From assembly GCF_023369855.1 (NCBI RefSeq), contig NZ_JAMBPP010000019.1:1-64000 (forward strand): a DNA stretch of 64,000 nucleotides, read 5' to 3'. Position 1 is the first letter of the stretch, and the number at the start of each line of letters is the position of its first letter. Under the pieces are notes generated by a model. That model saw only the letters and a list, made by a program, of their open reading frames with translations. It searched no databases and had not been told where the DNA came from. The DNA comes from Actinotalea alkalitolerans (lineage in GTDB: Bacteria > Actinomycetota > Actinomycetes > Actinomycetales > Cellulomonadaceae). This document shows, one piece after another, positions 36,083 through 44,273 of the stretch. The position numbers and the translations under genes are program-made.

Positions 36083-36091
36083 GAGCCCATC

Positions 36092-36472
36092 GTGGACAGC
36101 GTCGTGCCGCTCTTCCCGGAGCTCGGGCCGCAGCCGGAGGCCGGCCCTGACCCGATCCCGACGATCCGAGGCGTCTTGACCGTCGCGCTCGAGCGTTGCC
36201 CCGCGATGTCGGAGGCCGCCCTCGAGCTCTGCGCCGCGTGGGAGCTGCTCGACGAGCTCTCGCCCGGAACGGGCCTCGTCGAGAAGGAGATGCCCTCGGT
36301 CTTCCCTGCTGGGGTCGTGGTGGCGCACGCGCGCCGCCTCGTGCGCGATGCGATCTTCTGCGTGCAGCCGCTCAGCCTGGCGTTCGTGCTCGGTGACGCA
36401 CTGCGACACCTCGAGGCGGCCTCTCTGATCCTGGCCGGTGAGGAGTTCAGCGACGGCCCGACATGGGTCTGA
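36092..36472 (+). CDS. hypothetical protein of the integrated element
   Basis: A 126-residue acidic, helical protein starting at GTG 36092 with AAGGAG seven bases upstream. No motif is recognised. It ends ten bases inside the next gene, so both are translationally coupled. It is the first gene of the module that runs through prim-pol to integrase. Confidence 0.6.
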   Translation: MDSVVPLFPELGPQPEAGPDPIPTIRGVLTVALERCPAMSEAALELCAAWELLDELSPGTGLVEKEMPSVFPAGVVVAHARRLVRDAIFCVQPLSLAFVLGDALRHLEAASLILAGEEFSDGPTWV

Positions 36473-37878
36473 TCTACGCCCGCCACATGGATCGCGCATT
36501 GCGGTTCGCGACGCTCGCCGTCGCCGGGACTTCGACGCCCGACCGCCCTACGGTGGCCGAACTCCAGGACGACCTCGCAGCGCTGCTCGGTGAGATGGTC
36601 GAGGCGATCAGCGGCGTTCGCGCCGCTCCTCAGCGTGCGCACGAGGTCCGGGAGCTGGCCCGCCACCCGGTGCTGCTCCTGCGCAACGGCCTTGCGGCGC
36701 TGCCGCGCCTCGCTGCCCCTGCTCAGCCGCCATCGACCCGGTGGGGCCTGCGGCCGGACGAGCGTGTGCGGGTCGACGACGCGAAGTCGATCTGGAAGGG
36801 CCTCGTGGTCTGCGTCGCGGTCGCCAAGGAGGGTCTGCAGCAGCAGGCCGTGCACCTGTCCGACGGCGAGCGATGGGTCGCCTTGGGGGAGGTCGCGTCC
36901 CTGGCGGAGGTGCTGGCCGTGTCGCGCGGCGACGTGCTCGGTGGCCTGGGTCTGCCGCGCGACGCGGTTGACCGGGGCCGACAAGCGGCCGCCACGCTGG
37001 CCATCGAGGCTCGCGAAGTCGCCCGGCTCGCGGCCGACGGCGAGACCGTCGACGGCGACGGGTGGATGCCACCACGGCCCGGGAGTCGCGTGATGCCCGT
37101 GCGCGCGGTGGCCGACGTGCCGGCCGCGACCGCGAACCTTGCCCGGTTGCTCGCGCGCGGGGATGCCTCGACGACCGACCTGCTCGCGGTGACTCGGGTG
37201 CTCGCCCAGACGAGCCGGGCGTCCGCATCGGCGTTGCGCGCGGTGGCCGGCACGGCCATGGGTCGGGAGATGACCGTGGATCCGGGCCGTACGTCCGAGA
37301 TGTTCGGTGCCCACGCCGACGCCCTCGCCCGTGCCGTCACCGGAGAGCGCGCGAACCTGGCCGGCCTGACGCCCAGCTCGCCGTGGGTCCTTGCTCAGGG
37401 GCGCGAGCTCGGCGCGGCCGGGCTCCCGCGACTGCGTGAGCTCGCCGCTCACCCGAACCGCGCAGCTGCGGCGATGCCGCACCTGCTTGGCTACGCCGAC
37501 GCGCTCCCCGCGGTGAGCTGTGCGCTGCGCGACGCCGTCGGGCGTCTGACCACGACGCACGCCGTTGCCGTGCGCGACCGGTCCGACGACGCCCCCTACC
37601 CCTGGCGGCCCGCGCACCACCTCGACCTGGTCCCCTTCCTCGCACACCTGGACACGGCCGCCGAGGCCTGTCGTCGGCGGGGCGCACGGTCGGCGCAGGC
37701 AGCGACGCGCGACGCGTGCGTGCGACGGACCGACACGCCGACCGAGGCGCTGAACCGGGCGCTCGTCCAGCGCCAGGCCGACTTGCGTCCGGCCACCCCC
37801 TCCCACGCCGCCCTGACCGCGCAGTTCGACCTGCCGCGGGCTTCAGGCCGGGCGATCGGTGCGCCGTGGACGGCGTAG
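36463..37878 (+). CDS. hypothetical protein of the integrated element
   Basis: A 471-residue, strongly helical protein rich in Ala, Arg and Leu, overlapping the upstream gene by ten bases and the downstream gene by 13. It carries no membrane segment and no enzymatic motif I recognise. Proteins of this type sit ahead of replication and integration genes in actinobacterial integrative elements and may handle DNA or plasmid maintenance. I cannot assign a function. Confidence 0.65.
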   Translation: MGLIYARHMDRALRFATLAVAGTSTPDRPTVAELQDDLAALLGEMVEAISGVRAAPQRAHEVRELARHPVLLLRNGLAALPRLAAPAQPPSTRWGLRPDERVRVDDAKSIWKGLVVCVAVAKEGLQQQAVHLSDGERWVALGEVASLAEVLAVSRGDVLGGLGLPRDAVDRGRQAAATLAIEAREVARLAADGETVDGDGWMPPRPGSRVMPVRAVADVPAATANLARLLARGDASTTDLLAVTRVLAQTSRASASALRAVAGTAMGREMTVDPGRTSEMFGAHADALARAVTGERANLAGLTPSSPWVLAQGRELGAAGLPRLRELAAHPNRAAAAMPHLLGYADALPAVSCALRDAVGRLTTTHAVAVRDRSDDAPYPWRPAHHLDLVPFLAHLDTAAEACRRRGARSAQAATRDACVRRTDTPTEALNRALVQRQADLRPATPSHAALTAQFDLPRASGRAIGAPWTA

Positions 37879-38381
37879 CCGACGCACTCGACGGCGCCGA
37901 CGAGTTCCTCCCTCTGGGGGAGGGCGTCGACCCGGACGAGGAGGCGGAGGCCATCGTCGCCCGCGTGCTCGGCGGTCGGCCGCGACCGGTCGCCTGGCAC
38001 ACGCTCGCCGCCGAGGGCGCCGCCCGCGCCTGGGTGGAGCTCGACGAGTGGGTGCGCCGCCTGGTCGGCCGGTACTGCCTGGACCACCGCGAGGTCCCGC
38101 CGTGCTGGTTCGCGCACGGCCACCTCGTTGAGGAGCTCTCCGCGCTGCGGACCGCCCACCTGGCGTGCTTCGACCCCGCCGGGACACCGCTGGCGCCGGT
38201 CGAGTGGCACCAGGTGCTGGCCGTGACGCGCTCAAGGCTTCAGCTCTGGGCGTCCAGGACGGGCTGCCGGGCAGGTGAGCATCGCCCCGATGCCCCACCG
38301 CCCTGGGCGTCGGCGACGCTTCCCGCCGACTACGCGCGTGCCTTTGCTGCGCACGTCGAGGCAGATCTCGATGCCCGATGA
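37866..38381 (+). CDS. DUF4913-like protein
   Basis: A 171-residue protein from GTG 37866, overlapping the upstream stop. The middle part reads VELDEWVRRLVGRYCLDHRE, CWFAHGHLVEELSALRTAH and EWHQVLAVTRSRLQLW. This matches the Trp-rich pattern of DUF4913, in which a WV motif is followed by a W-x-H segment and an xLxALrxA helix. DUF4913 genes are common in actinobacterial integrative and conjugative elements, usually beside replication genes. Function unknown. Confidence 0.55.
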   Translation: MDGVADALDGADEFLPLGEGVDPDEEAEAIVARVLGGRPRPVAWHTLAAEGAARAWVELDEWVRRLVGRYCLDHREVPPCWFAHGHLVEELSALRTAHLACFDPAGTPLAPVEWHQVLAVTRSRLQLWASRTGCRAGEHRPDAPPPWASATLPADYARAFAAHVEADLDAR

Positions 38382-38451
38382 CCACGGCCGTGCGACGGTG
38401 CGCACCGGTTGCCCTCCCTGTGGTGAACGACCCCGACCTGGGAGGCACACG

Positions 38452-39312
38452 ATGAGCGAGCAGCCACCACTGGCTACCACCGTCGACCTGCGCGCCCGCG
38501 CACTGGCCTACGCCGCCGCCGGGGTGCCCGTGTTCCCGTGCGTGCAGGGCGGCAAGGTCCCGCTGACCACCAACGGCTTCCTCGACGCCACGACCGACGT
38601 CGACCGCGTGCGGGCGTGGTGGACCCAGCACCCGCAGGCGAACTGCGCCACCCCGACCGGCGCACCCGGCACCGACGTGCTGGACATCGACGTCCGCGCC
38701 GACGGTGACGGATGGGGCGTCTACCGCCGGGCCCGGGAGGCCGGGCTGCTCGACGGCTGGATCCGCGCCGTGCAGACGCCGTCGGGCGGACTGCACCTGC
38801 ACTACCCGGGGACCGACCAGCGCAACGGCAGCCTGCGCGGGATGCACGTCGACTTCCGCGGTAACGGCGGATACGTGCTGCTGCCGCCCTCGCTCGGCCA
38901 GACCAAGGCGTACTCGCGGCGGTACGAGACTCACCGGACCCGGCCCGGCCCCGGCCGGCCGCTCGACTGGCCCGCCGTCGTCGAGCTCCTCGCCCCGGCC
39001 CCCGCCGCCGACCGCGCCAGCGGTGTCGCGCGCCCGCGAGGTGGCAACGATCCAACGGCCCCTCTGGCCGCGCACGTCGCCCGGCAACCCGAGGGCAACC
39101 GCGACAACGCCCTCTTCTGGGCGGCCTGCCGCGCCGCCGAAGCAGGCGTCCGGGACTTTGAACCGCTCGTGGCCGCAGCGGTCACCGCGGGCCTCACCGA
39201 ACGCGAGGCCGCCAGGACCGTCCTCAGCGCCCAACGCACGATCGGCGGCAGGGCCGCCCCGGCGATGGGTGTAGTCGGGCCCACACCCATCGCCCCGTCT
39301 CACGCCAGGTAG
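38452..39312 (+). CDS. prim-pol replication protein (bifunctional DNA primase/polymerase N-terminal family)
   Basis: A 286-residue protein. ATG 38452 follows GGGAGG, and the family-typical opening (ALAYAAAGVPVFPC) starts soon after; the frame is open further upstream but without protein-like sequence. Catalytic features: VLDIDVR with the two metal-binding Asp near residue 78, and GLHLHYPG with the paired His near 114. These belong to archaeo-eukaryotic-type primases. In actinobacterial integrative elements a prim-pol protein can replace RepSA as the replication initiator (the RepPP type). It lacks a C-terminal helicase domain. It leads directly into the excisionase and integrase genes. Confidence 0.85.
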   Translation: MSEQPPLATTVDLRARALAYAAAGVPVFPCVQGGKVPLTTNGFLDATTDVDRVRAWWTQHPQANCATPTGAPGTDVLDIDVRADGDGWGVYRRAREAGLLDGWIRAVQTPSGGLHLHYPGTDQRNGSLRGMHVDFRGNGGYVLLPPSLGQTKAYSRRYETHRTRPGPGRPLDWPAVVELLAPAPAADRASGVARPRGGNDPTAPLAAHVARQPEGNRDNALFWAACRAAEAGVRDFEPLVAAAVTAGLTEREAARTVLSAQRTIGGRAAPAMGVVGPTPIAPSHAR

Positions 39313-39347
39313 CCCCGAGGAGTCTCACGCCAGGTAGCCCCGAGGAG
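39298..39347 (+). repeat. 25-bp perfect tandem duplication
   Basis: Bases 39298-39322 are repeated exactly at 39323-39347. Each copy contains a TAG in the prim-pol frame region and a GAGGAG ribosome site, so the duplication doubles the stop/ribosome-site segment just before the excisionase start at 39354. Confidence 0.9.
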
Positions 39348-39353
39348 CTCGCG

Positions 39354-39593
39354 ATGTCTCACGTGCGCACCAAGGCGGCGTCGTCGAACGCCGTCGGCCC
39401 ACCCACGGTCGAGCGGCTGTGGACCATCGGGGAGGTCTCTGCCTTCCTGGGGATCCCGATCGCCACGCTTCACCAGTGGCGGTACCTCGGCACCGGCCCA
39501 GACGCCTACCGCGTGGGCAAGCACCTTCGCTACAGCCCGATCGCCGTCCAGGCGTGGTTGGAACGTGAGTGCCGACGTGAGGCGAGTGCCTGA
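39354..39593 (+). CDS. xis: excisionase (MerR/AlpA-like HTH)
   Basis: A 79-residue winged-HTH protein starting at ATG 39354 after GAGGAG. The core LWTIGEVSAFLGIPIATLHQ and RYLGTGPDAYRVGKHLRYS is the pattern of helix_turn_helix_17 excisionases from actinobacterial elements. It would bend DNA at the attachment sites and steer the integrase towards excision. It ends two bases before the integrase start, the usual xis-int arrangement. A degenerate second copy lies at 29821. Confidence 0.9.
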   Translation: MSHVRTKAASSNAVGPPTVERLWTIGEVSAFLGIPIATLHQWRYLGTGPDAYRVGKHLRYSPIAVQAWLERECRREASA

Positions 39594-39595
39594 CC

Positions 39596-40714
39596 GTGGC
39601 CGGGAACGTGAAGAAGCGTCCGGACGGGATGTGGCGTGCCCGGTACCGCGACGCCACCGGCAGAGAGCGAGCACGCCACTTCGCGCGCAAGGCCGACGCC
39701 GAACGCTGGCTCGCCGCGCAGGCGACCTCGATCGCACGGGGCGACTGGGTCGACCCCGCCAAGGCGCGCGTGACCGTCGAGGAGTGGTCGAAGGTCTGGT
39801 TGGCGACGAAGGCGCACCTGCGACCGCGCACCCAAGAGAAGTACGAGAGCGCCCTTCGCGTCTGGGTCGTCCCGAGATGGGGGCGCGTTGCGCTCGCCGA
39901 CATTACCCACGCCGACCTCGTGCGATGGATTGCCGAGATCCACACCGGGCGGAGCCCGGCTCACACGAGGCACACGCTCATCGTGATGTCGCAGATGCTC
40001 AAGCTCGCCGTGCGGGACGGGCGCCTCGCCCGGAACGTCGCAGACGGCGTCGCGAAGCCCCGGCTCACCCGCCCGGTCCCGCGCTTCCTCACCAACGAGC
40101 AGGTCGCCCGGCTGGCCGGCGAGATGCCCGAGCCGTACGACCTGATGGTCGTCCTGCTGGCCTTCACCGGCTTGCGCTTCGGCGAGGCTGCCGGGCTCCA
40201 AGTGGGCGACGTCGACCTCGCTCGCGGACGCGTGACCGTCAACTGGAGCGTCACCGAGCTCGCGCGAGGCGGGCTGCACCGCGACGCCCCGAAGACCCAC
40301 CGTCGCCGAGCCGTCCCCATCCCCGCCTTCCTCGTCGCCCGCCTACGCGCGTACGTGAAGGGCAAGCCCGACGACGCTCCATTGTTCACGGCGAGCAAGG
40401 GCGGCCCGCTGAGGAACTCCAACTTCCGGCACTACTTCTTCGACCCGGCCGTGCAGCGTGCCGGCCTCGCACCGCTGACGCCGCACAACCTCCGGGACAC
40501 GGCCGCGAGCCTGGCAGTCGCCTCCGGAGCGAACGTCAAGGCCGTCCAGCGGATGCTCGGGCACGCGTCTGCGTCGATGACGCTCGACGTCTACTCAGGA
40601 CTCTTCGACGCCGAGCTCGACGACGTCGCGGTGCGGATGAACGCGGCCGCGACTGAGGCCTTGGGGGAGTGGGGCAAGAGCGATGGGCGCGTCACGGAGG
40701 CGGATACCGGGTGA
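39596..40714 (+). CDS. int: site-specific tyrosine integrase
   Basis: A 372-residue phage-type integrase from GTG 39596. The N-terminal arm-binding part (KKRPDGMWRARYRDATGRER) is followed by a SAM-like core-binding domain and the catalytic domain. The catalytic residues are all present: Arg in TGLRFGEA near 192, Lys in APKTHRRRAVPIP near 231, HNLRDTAAS near 296, LGHAS near 320 and Tyr in DVYSGLFDAEL near 331. It integrates and excises the element, often at the 3' end of a tRNA gene. No tRNA lies next to it, and the only tRNA in the window is 9 kb away. Confidence 0.92.
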   Translation: MAGNVKKRPDGMWRARYRDATGRERARHFARKADAERWLAAQATSIARGDWVDPAKARVTVEEWSKVWLATKAHLRPRTQEKYESALRVWVVPRWGRVALADITHADLVRWIAEIHTGRSPAHTRHTLIVMSQMLKLAVRDGRLARNVADGVAKPRLTRPVPRFLTNEQVARLAGEMPEPYDLMVVLLAFTGLRFGEAAGLQVGDVDLARGRVTVNWSVTELARGGLHRDAPKTHRRRAVPIPAFLVARLRAYVKGKPDDAPLFTASKGGPLRNSNFRHYFFDPAVQRAGLAPLTPHNLRDTAASLAVASGANVKAVQRMLGHASASMTLDVYSGLFDAELDDVAVRMNAAATEALGEWGKSDGRVTEADTG

Positions 40715-40740
40715 GTTCATCGAGACGAGGGGATACCCCG

Positions 40741-41034
40741 ATGGCCAAGTCGACTCCCATTCGCGTGACGTCGGTCAACACCGAGCAGACTCGCCGACGC
40801 GTGCGCGAGGTCGAGCAGCCGATCATCAACATCACGCTGCAGCCCGACGAGCGTCGCGTTTTCAGCGTCGTGGAAGCGGCCGCGATCTTGGGAATCGGCC
40901 GCAGCAAGCTCTACGAGTTCATCAGTTCCGGCGAGATCCGCTCGATCCGCATCGGCCGGCTGCGCAAGATCCCCGTCGCCGCGATCGACGAATTCCTCGA
41001 GTCACGTGAGGCGACTCCGCGACCGCCTAGCTAG
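40741..41034 (+). CDS. second excisionase-like HTH protein
   Basis: A 97-residue protein from ATG 40741 preceded by GAGGGG. The second half, FSVVEAAAILGIGRSKLYEF followed by GEIRSIRIGRLRKIP, is a clear helix_turn_helix_17 domain. The first 40 residues are polar. It lies 26 bases after the integrase. Such proteins serve as transcription regulators or as recombination directionality factors; with xis already upstream, a regulatory role is likelier. Confidence 0.8.
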   Translation: MAKSTPIRVTSVNTEQTRRRVREVEQPIINITLQPDERRVFSVVEAAAILGIGRSKLYEFISSGEIRSIRIGRLRKIPVAAIDEFLESREATPRPPS

Positions 41035-41044
41035 CGACGGCCCC

Positions 41045-41494
41045 ATGTTCGCAACCGACACGTTCTCGCCTCGAGCACGGCAGGCGCGTCGCCACTACGT
41101 CGAGGAGTCGGTCGCCTGGATCCCCGCCACTGACCTCGACGGCAACCCTCCTCAAGGTGTGGAGGTCAACCACTGCTCTGGGCAGTCTGCGCTGCGGGTG
41201 GACGTCTCACGGCGGGTCCCGGCGGGAGAGCTCGCCTGCTTCAGGCTCGATTCGACGCCGATGGAGGGCGACTGGTCCGACGAGGCGACCGCCGAGGACG
41301 CGGAGGCAGTCTGGTACTCGGTGGTCCGGAAACAAGGCGTTGTGGGCGACCGGTCCGACGAAGGTCCGGCTAGCAGTTGTCGCAGATGCCTGTGCCGGGC
41401 AGCTCGTATCCGCAGGTGGGGCAGACCGGACGCTCGCGCTCGGCACGTGCCGACCCACCACCCCCTCCAGGGGCGTACCCGGGCAGGGAGGTGA
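41045..41494 (+). CDS. doubtful hypothetical protein
   Basis: The first 105 residues from ATG 41045 look protein-like (RHYVEESVAWIPATDLDG, AVWYSVVRKQGVVGD). The rest lies antisense to the well-supported zinc-binding gene at 41370-41897 and is Arg/Cys-rich. Probably the 5' part of a decayed gene that reads into the neighbour. No ribosome site is evident. Confidence 0.3.
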   Translation: MFATDTFSPRARQARRHYVEESVAWIPATDLDGNPPQGVEVNHCSGQSALRVDVSRRVPAGELACFRLDSTPMEGDWSDEATAEDAEAVWYSVVRKQGVVGDRSDEGPASSCRRCLCRAARIRRWGRPDARARHVPTHHPLQGRTRAGR

Positions 41495-41897
41495 GATCGC
41501 CGTCGATCCAGACGTAGGTCTTGCCGATGTAGACGGCGCGCGTGCCGTCCTTGCCCAGGGCGATGTACGAACGGGAGTACGGGATCCAGATGCGATCCAC
41601 GGCTATATGCGCGACGAGGTCGCGCACAGTGGCCCGGGCCTCCACGGGCATTGCGAACGACTCCATCGCCCTGTCCAGGTCTTCGAACAGAGTGCGACCC
41701 AGGCCTGCGAGCTCGGATGCGCACTCGGCGCACAGCACTCGAGCCTCCGCATCCTTCGCCGTGGCCTCCGACACCTCGCTGGACGTAGTGAGGTGCGAGC
41801 ACCCTCGGATGTGGAGCTTGCCGCCGCTGGGGGTGCAGAGCAGGGCCTCACCCGCGCGTGCCGCCAGCACCATGGGGTCCGTCACTTCTGCTGTCAT
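41370..41897 (-). CDS. hypothetical protein with zinc-binding cysteine pairs
   Basis: A 175-residue protein from ATG 41897 after GAGAGGG. It contains GCSHL and LCAECA in the first third, and a C-terminal zinc ribbon VCPTCGYELPGTGICDNC. The middle part (IPYSRSYIALGKDG, YVWIDGDLTSLPG) looks beta-rich. The terminal double CxxC knuckle suggests protein or nucleic-acid binding. No family is recognised. It may share a transcript with the next minus-strand gene upstream (42012-42344). Confidence 0.6.
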   Translation of the reverse strand: MTAEVTDPMVLAARAGEALLCTPSGGKLHIRGCSHLTTSSEVSEATAKDAEARVLCAECASELAGLGRTLFEDLDRAMESFAMPVEARATVRDLVAHIAVDRIWIPYSRSYIALGKDGTRAVYIGKTYVWIDGDLTSLPGYAPGGGGGSARAERERPVCPTCGYELPGTGICDNC

Positions 41898-42011
41898 GAT
41901 CCCTCTCAGTTCGGGTTTGAGCTTCTCCGCTTTGATCTTGCCGTGCGCGTAGGGCTCGCACTGGACGCCCGCGACTCGGTCTGGCCATCGCGGCGAGCCA
42001 CGAGACAGGAG

Positions 42012-42344
42012 TCATACGATCTCGGTGCTGGGAGCCTCCCCGGGTTCGATACGCGACCAGAACCCCGCCGTGATGCCCAGGCTCTCGATCCACGCCCGTT
42101 CCCCTCGGCGCAGGATCGCGTCACCCGCGTCCTCCAGGAGGGATAGCAGGTCGTCGCCGTCGGCCGCATCGAGGGCGGCGCGCACGGTCGGTACGTCGGC
42201 CGACGCGACCCGGATGGCGTACTCGTACTCGCTGGCTCCCGGGTACCCACCCAGGTCTTGCCCCTGGATGAGCAGAGCCCCGTCAGTGGTCATGGTCGCC
42301 CAGACGTGCAGGGCGCCCCGGTCACGAAGCGTCACGGTGCGCAT
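42012..42344 (-). CDS. hypothetical protein
   Basis: A 110-residue protein. ATG 42344 is chosen because GAGGAGAGG precedes it; the frame is open to 42383. The sequence RGALHVWATMTTDGALLIQG, then SEYEYAIRV and ERAWIESLGITAGFWSRIEP resembles small immunity-like or DUF-type cytosolic proteins of islands, but I cannot name it. It ends 114 bases before the start of the zinc-binding gene. Confidence 0.6.
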   Translation of the reverse strand: MRTVTLRDRGALHVWATMTTDGALLIQGQDLGGYPGASEYEYAIRVASADVPTVRAALDAADGDDLLSLLEDAGDAILRRGERAWIESLGITAGFWSRIEPGEAPSTEIV

Positions 42345-42439
42345 CTGGTCCTCTCCTCGGGCCGGGTGGTCAGAGTCTCGCACCAGCAGGTGTCATCTGG
42401 CCGACGGCGGCGCGCAGCGTGCCGACGACGTCGACGGCT

Positions 42440-42663
42440 TTACGCAGCGAGGTCGAGGTTGGGGTTCTCGACCGGGTCGGGCTTGTCGACCAGCCAGACC
42501 TGGACGTGGTTGCCTGGCTCGATGCGGGTCGGGCGCATCCGGCCCACCTGGCACAGGGAGAGCACCGCGCCGACGCCCTCGGGCAGCTCGTCAAGGACAC
42601 CAGCGTTCCCCAGGGTCACTCCCGGGTCGTGCTGCTGGACTGCGCCCACCTCGGCACGCCGAG
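42440..42663 (-). pseudogene. C-terminal piece of a minus-strand gene cut by the IS1634 element
   Basis: On the minus strand a frame ends in GNHVQVWLVDKPDPVENPNL and a stop. Upstream it runs into the 28-base repeat flanking the IS1634-type element. If the element and one repeat copy are removed, the frame continues into 44515-44692 without a shift, giving an upstream part like TDVGDQTRAVLGDVARGGHH. That continuity supports a gene interrupted by the insertion. The family is unknown and the composition is only moderately protein-like. Confidence 0.3.
42636..42663 (+). repeat. left 28-bp direct repeat flanking the IS1634-type element
   Basis: Identical to 44487-44514. The pair brackets a segment whose ends are 14-base inverted repeats, so it is best read as a target-site duplication. 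IS1634-family elements are known for unusually long, variable target duplications. Confidence 0.8.
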
Positions 42664-42745
42664 CCTGAGTTGGGTCAGCTTTGCGCGTTCCGCGGGACGG
42701 CAGGGCCGTGACCTGGGGTGATGGCCTGGTTTAGTGCGCGACTAA

Positions 42746-42883
42746 GGCACTAATTCGGGTCGATCCACGGCCGTGCAGATCGCTGAGTCGATCGACGGGC
42801 GCCGACGGATAGTGCGGCATGTCGGCTCGGCGCGACACGAGGCCGAGCTCGGGCTGCTGCTCGCCCACCTGGCGGGTTCGTGA
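42746..42883 (+). pseudogene. N-terminal fragment of an IS1634-family transposase
   Basis: The frame reads RSTAVQIAESIDGRRRIVRH, then VGSARHEAELGLLL, and ends at a TGA. IS1634-type transposases begin with an xSGATAVQI segment and an HxGSAhdeaEL segment at this spacing. The fragment points away from the left inverted repeat as expected for the 5' end of the gene. The next sequence is on the opposite strand. Confidence 0.65.
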
Positions 42884-43545
42884 GAGCGTCGAGGATGGTC
42901 TGCTGGTGGTCGTTGATCGCGGGTGGGTAGGTGCGGATGGCGCCGTTGATCTCGATGGTCGCTGAGCGCAGCGGGGCAGTTCGCGCAGGACCTTGCGGAT
43001 CGAGTGGTCGGTGCGGTCCTGGATGGTCCGGGAGAGGGCCAGTGCGGTGAACACGATCGTGAGGTGAGCTTCGATCGCGTCGCGGGTGCGGGCGAAGATG
43101 GGTCTGGCCTGCAGGTCTGTCTTGGACATCCGGAAGGACTGCTCGACGTGCCACAGGTCGTGGTAGCTGGAGATCACCGCGCCGGCGCTCATGAGGGTGG
43201 CGGGGACGTTGGTGACGTAGCCCTTGAGCCCCGCGACCCGCCGGGCGCGGGCCAGTGCGCTCTGGTCCAGGGTCTTGGCGCCGGCGGTGGTCTTGACGAA
43301 CCTGGGCGTCCGGGCGGCCTTCTGGCCCTCGAGCACGGCGCGGGCACGGGCTTCTTGGGCGTTCAGGGTGTGGTTGTCCCGGGCGAACCGCTTGCCGGAG
43401 TAGGCCCAGATGGCCCACCACGAGCGCGGATGCGCCACGGGCGTCCAGACCGGTTCGGCTCGCTGGTTCGGGTCGTTCTCGGGGAGGGCGCGTCGGTGCT
43501 TGGGGGCGTGTCGTGTCGATGATCTGCCCGTCGGTGAACACCTGA
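42870..43545 (-). pseudogene. middle and C-terminal part of an IS1634-family transposase
   Basis: Minus-strand sequence includes WAIWAYSGKRFARDNHTLNA, LDQSALARARRVAGLKGYVT, ISSYHDLWHVEQSFRMSKTD and PIFARTRDAIEAHLTIVFTA. The YHxLWxVEqsFR segment with its catalytic Glu is the hallmark of IS4/IS1634-type DDE transposases. A frameshift near 43490 moves the start side into another frame (FTDGQIIDTTRPQ), and one near 42960 does the same at the C-terminal end (ATIEINGAIRTYPPAINDHQ). The N-terminus is absent here but is found, inverted, at 42746. Confidence 0.8.
42900..42927 (-). repeat. 28-bp inverted repeat partner inside the IS1634-type element
   Basis: Reverse complement of 44398-44425, perfect over 28 bases and about 75 percent alike over the next 26. 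Both copies encode PPAINDHQQ in their respective frames. The pair could have mediated an internal inversion. Confidence 0.8.
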
Positions 43546-43616
43546 GGTGGGTCAAGGTGGAGCGCTCTGCTGCCGACAGTTCCCACGACCCCACCGAACC
43601 AAAGGAGGTGTTCCCC

Positions 43617-44273
43617 TTGAGGAACACGACCACGTACCTGACCGGAGCCCTCCTCGGTGCGCTCCTGCTCACGGGATGCGCCAGCACCCCGGCCGGCGAG
43701 CAGGAGGCGGCGCCCGCATCCCCTGGCGCGCAGGAGACCGACCCGGCGACCGAGACCCCCACGGTGGAGGCGACACCCACGGAGTCGGCCATCCCCGCAC
43801 CGGGTGAGCGGGTCAGCGAACAGAAGCGAGCCGTCGCCGCGTACCAGGCCGGGTTCGGGTACTACCAGTGGCCGGACATGACGTACACGATCATCGACCC
43901 CGCCGCGCCGCTCCCAGATGAAGTCCTCGCCGACATCATGGCCCTGCTACCCACCGTCAAGCACGAGCCTCCGCAGCCTCCCCCGCCGGGCCGGACGGGC
44001 TGGGCATGGGACCTCGAAGACCGAAAGCACAGCATCCGCAAGACCCTCGTGTTCGTCGCCGTCGGCAGCAGCTGGGGCCTCAACAACGAGCTGCTGCACT
44101 GGGGATGGACCCACGCTGGCAGCAACGACCCCGCCTTCGCATTGCCGATCGTGAACAACCAGCCCGTGTTCTACGACACCCACGACCAGGCCCTGGCCCG
44201 CGCGCAGGAGATCATCGCCTCCCAGCCCAACCCCGGCCTGTACGAACTCTTCGACCTCGGCGCCGCTTCATGA
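43617..44273 (+). CDS. lipoprotein of unknown function carried in the IS1634-type element
   Basis: A 218-residue protein starting at TTG 43617, chosen because a near-perfect AAAGGAGGTG lies seven bases upstream. The signal peptide ends in a lipobox LLTGC with Cys21 as lipidation site. A Pro/Thr/Glu-rich spacer (about 25-65) precedes a domain with RAVAAYQAGFGYYQWPDMTY, TLVFVAVGSSWGLNNELLHW and PVFYDTHDQALARAQEIIAS. It would sit on the outer face of the membrane. I do not recognise the family. Its stop overlaps the ATG of the next small gene (ATGA), so the two are coupled. Confidence 0.7.
   Translation: MRNTTTYLTGALLGALLLTGCASTPAGEQEAAPASPGAQETDPATETPTVEATPTESAIPAPGERVSEQKRAVAAYQAGFGYYQWPDMTYTIIDPAAPLPDEVLADIMALLPTVKHEPPQPPPPGRTGWAWDLEDRKHSIRKTLVFVAVGSSWGLNNELLHWGWTHAGSNDPAFALPIVNNQPVFYDTHDQALARAQEIIASQPNPGLYELFDLGAAS

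Noticed and set aside
39596-41034. Prophage
   Set aside because: Integrase and excisionase are present but there are no capsid, tail, terminase or lysis genes; prim-pol and DUF4913-like neighbours fit an integrative plasmid-like element.
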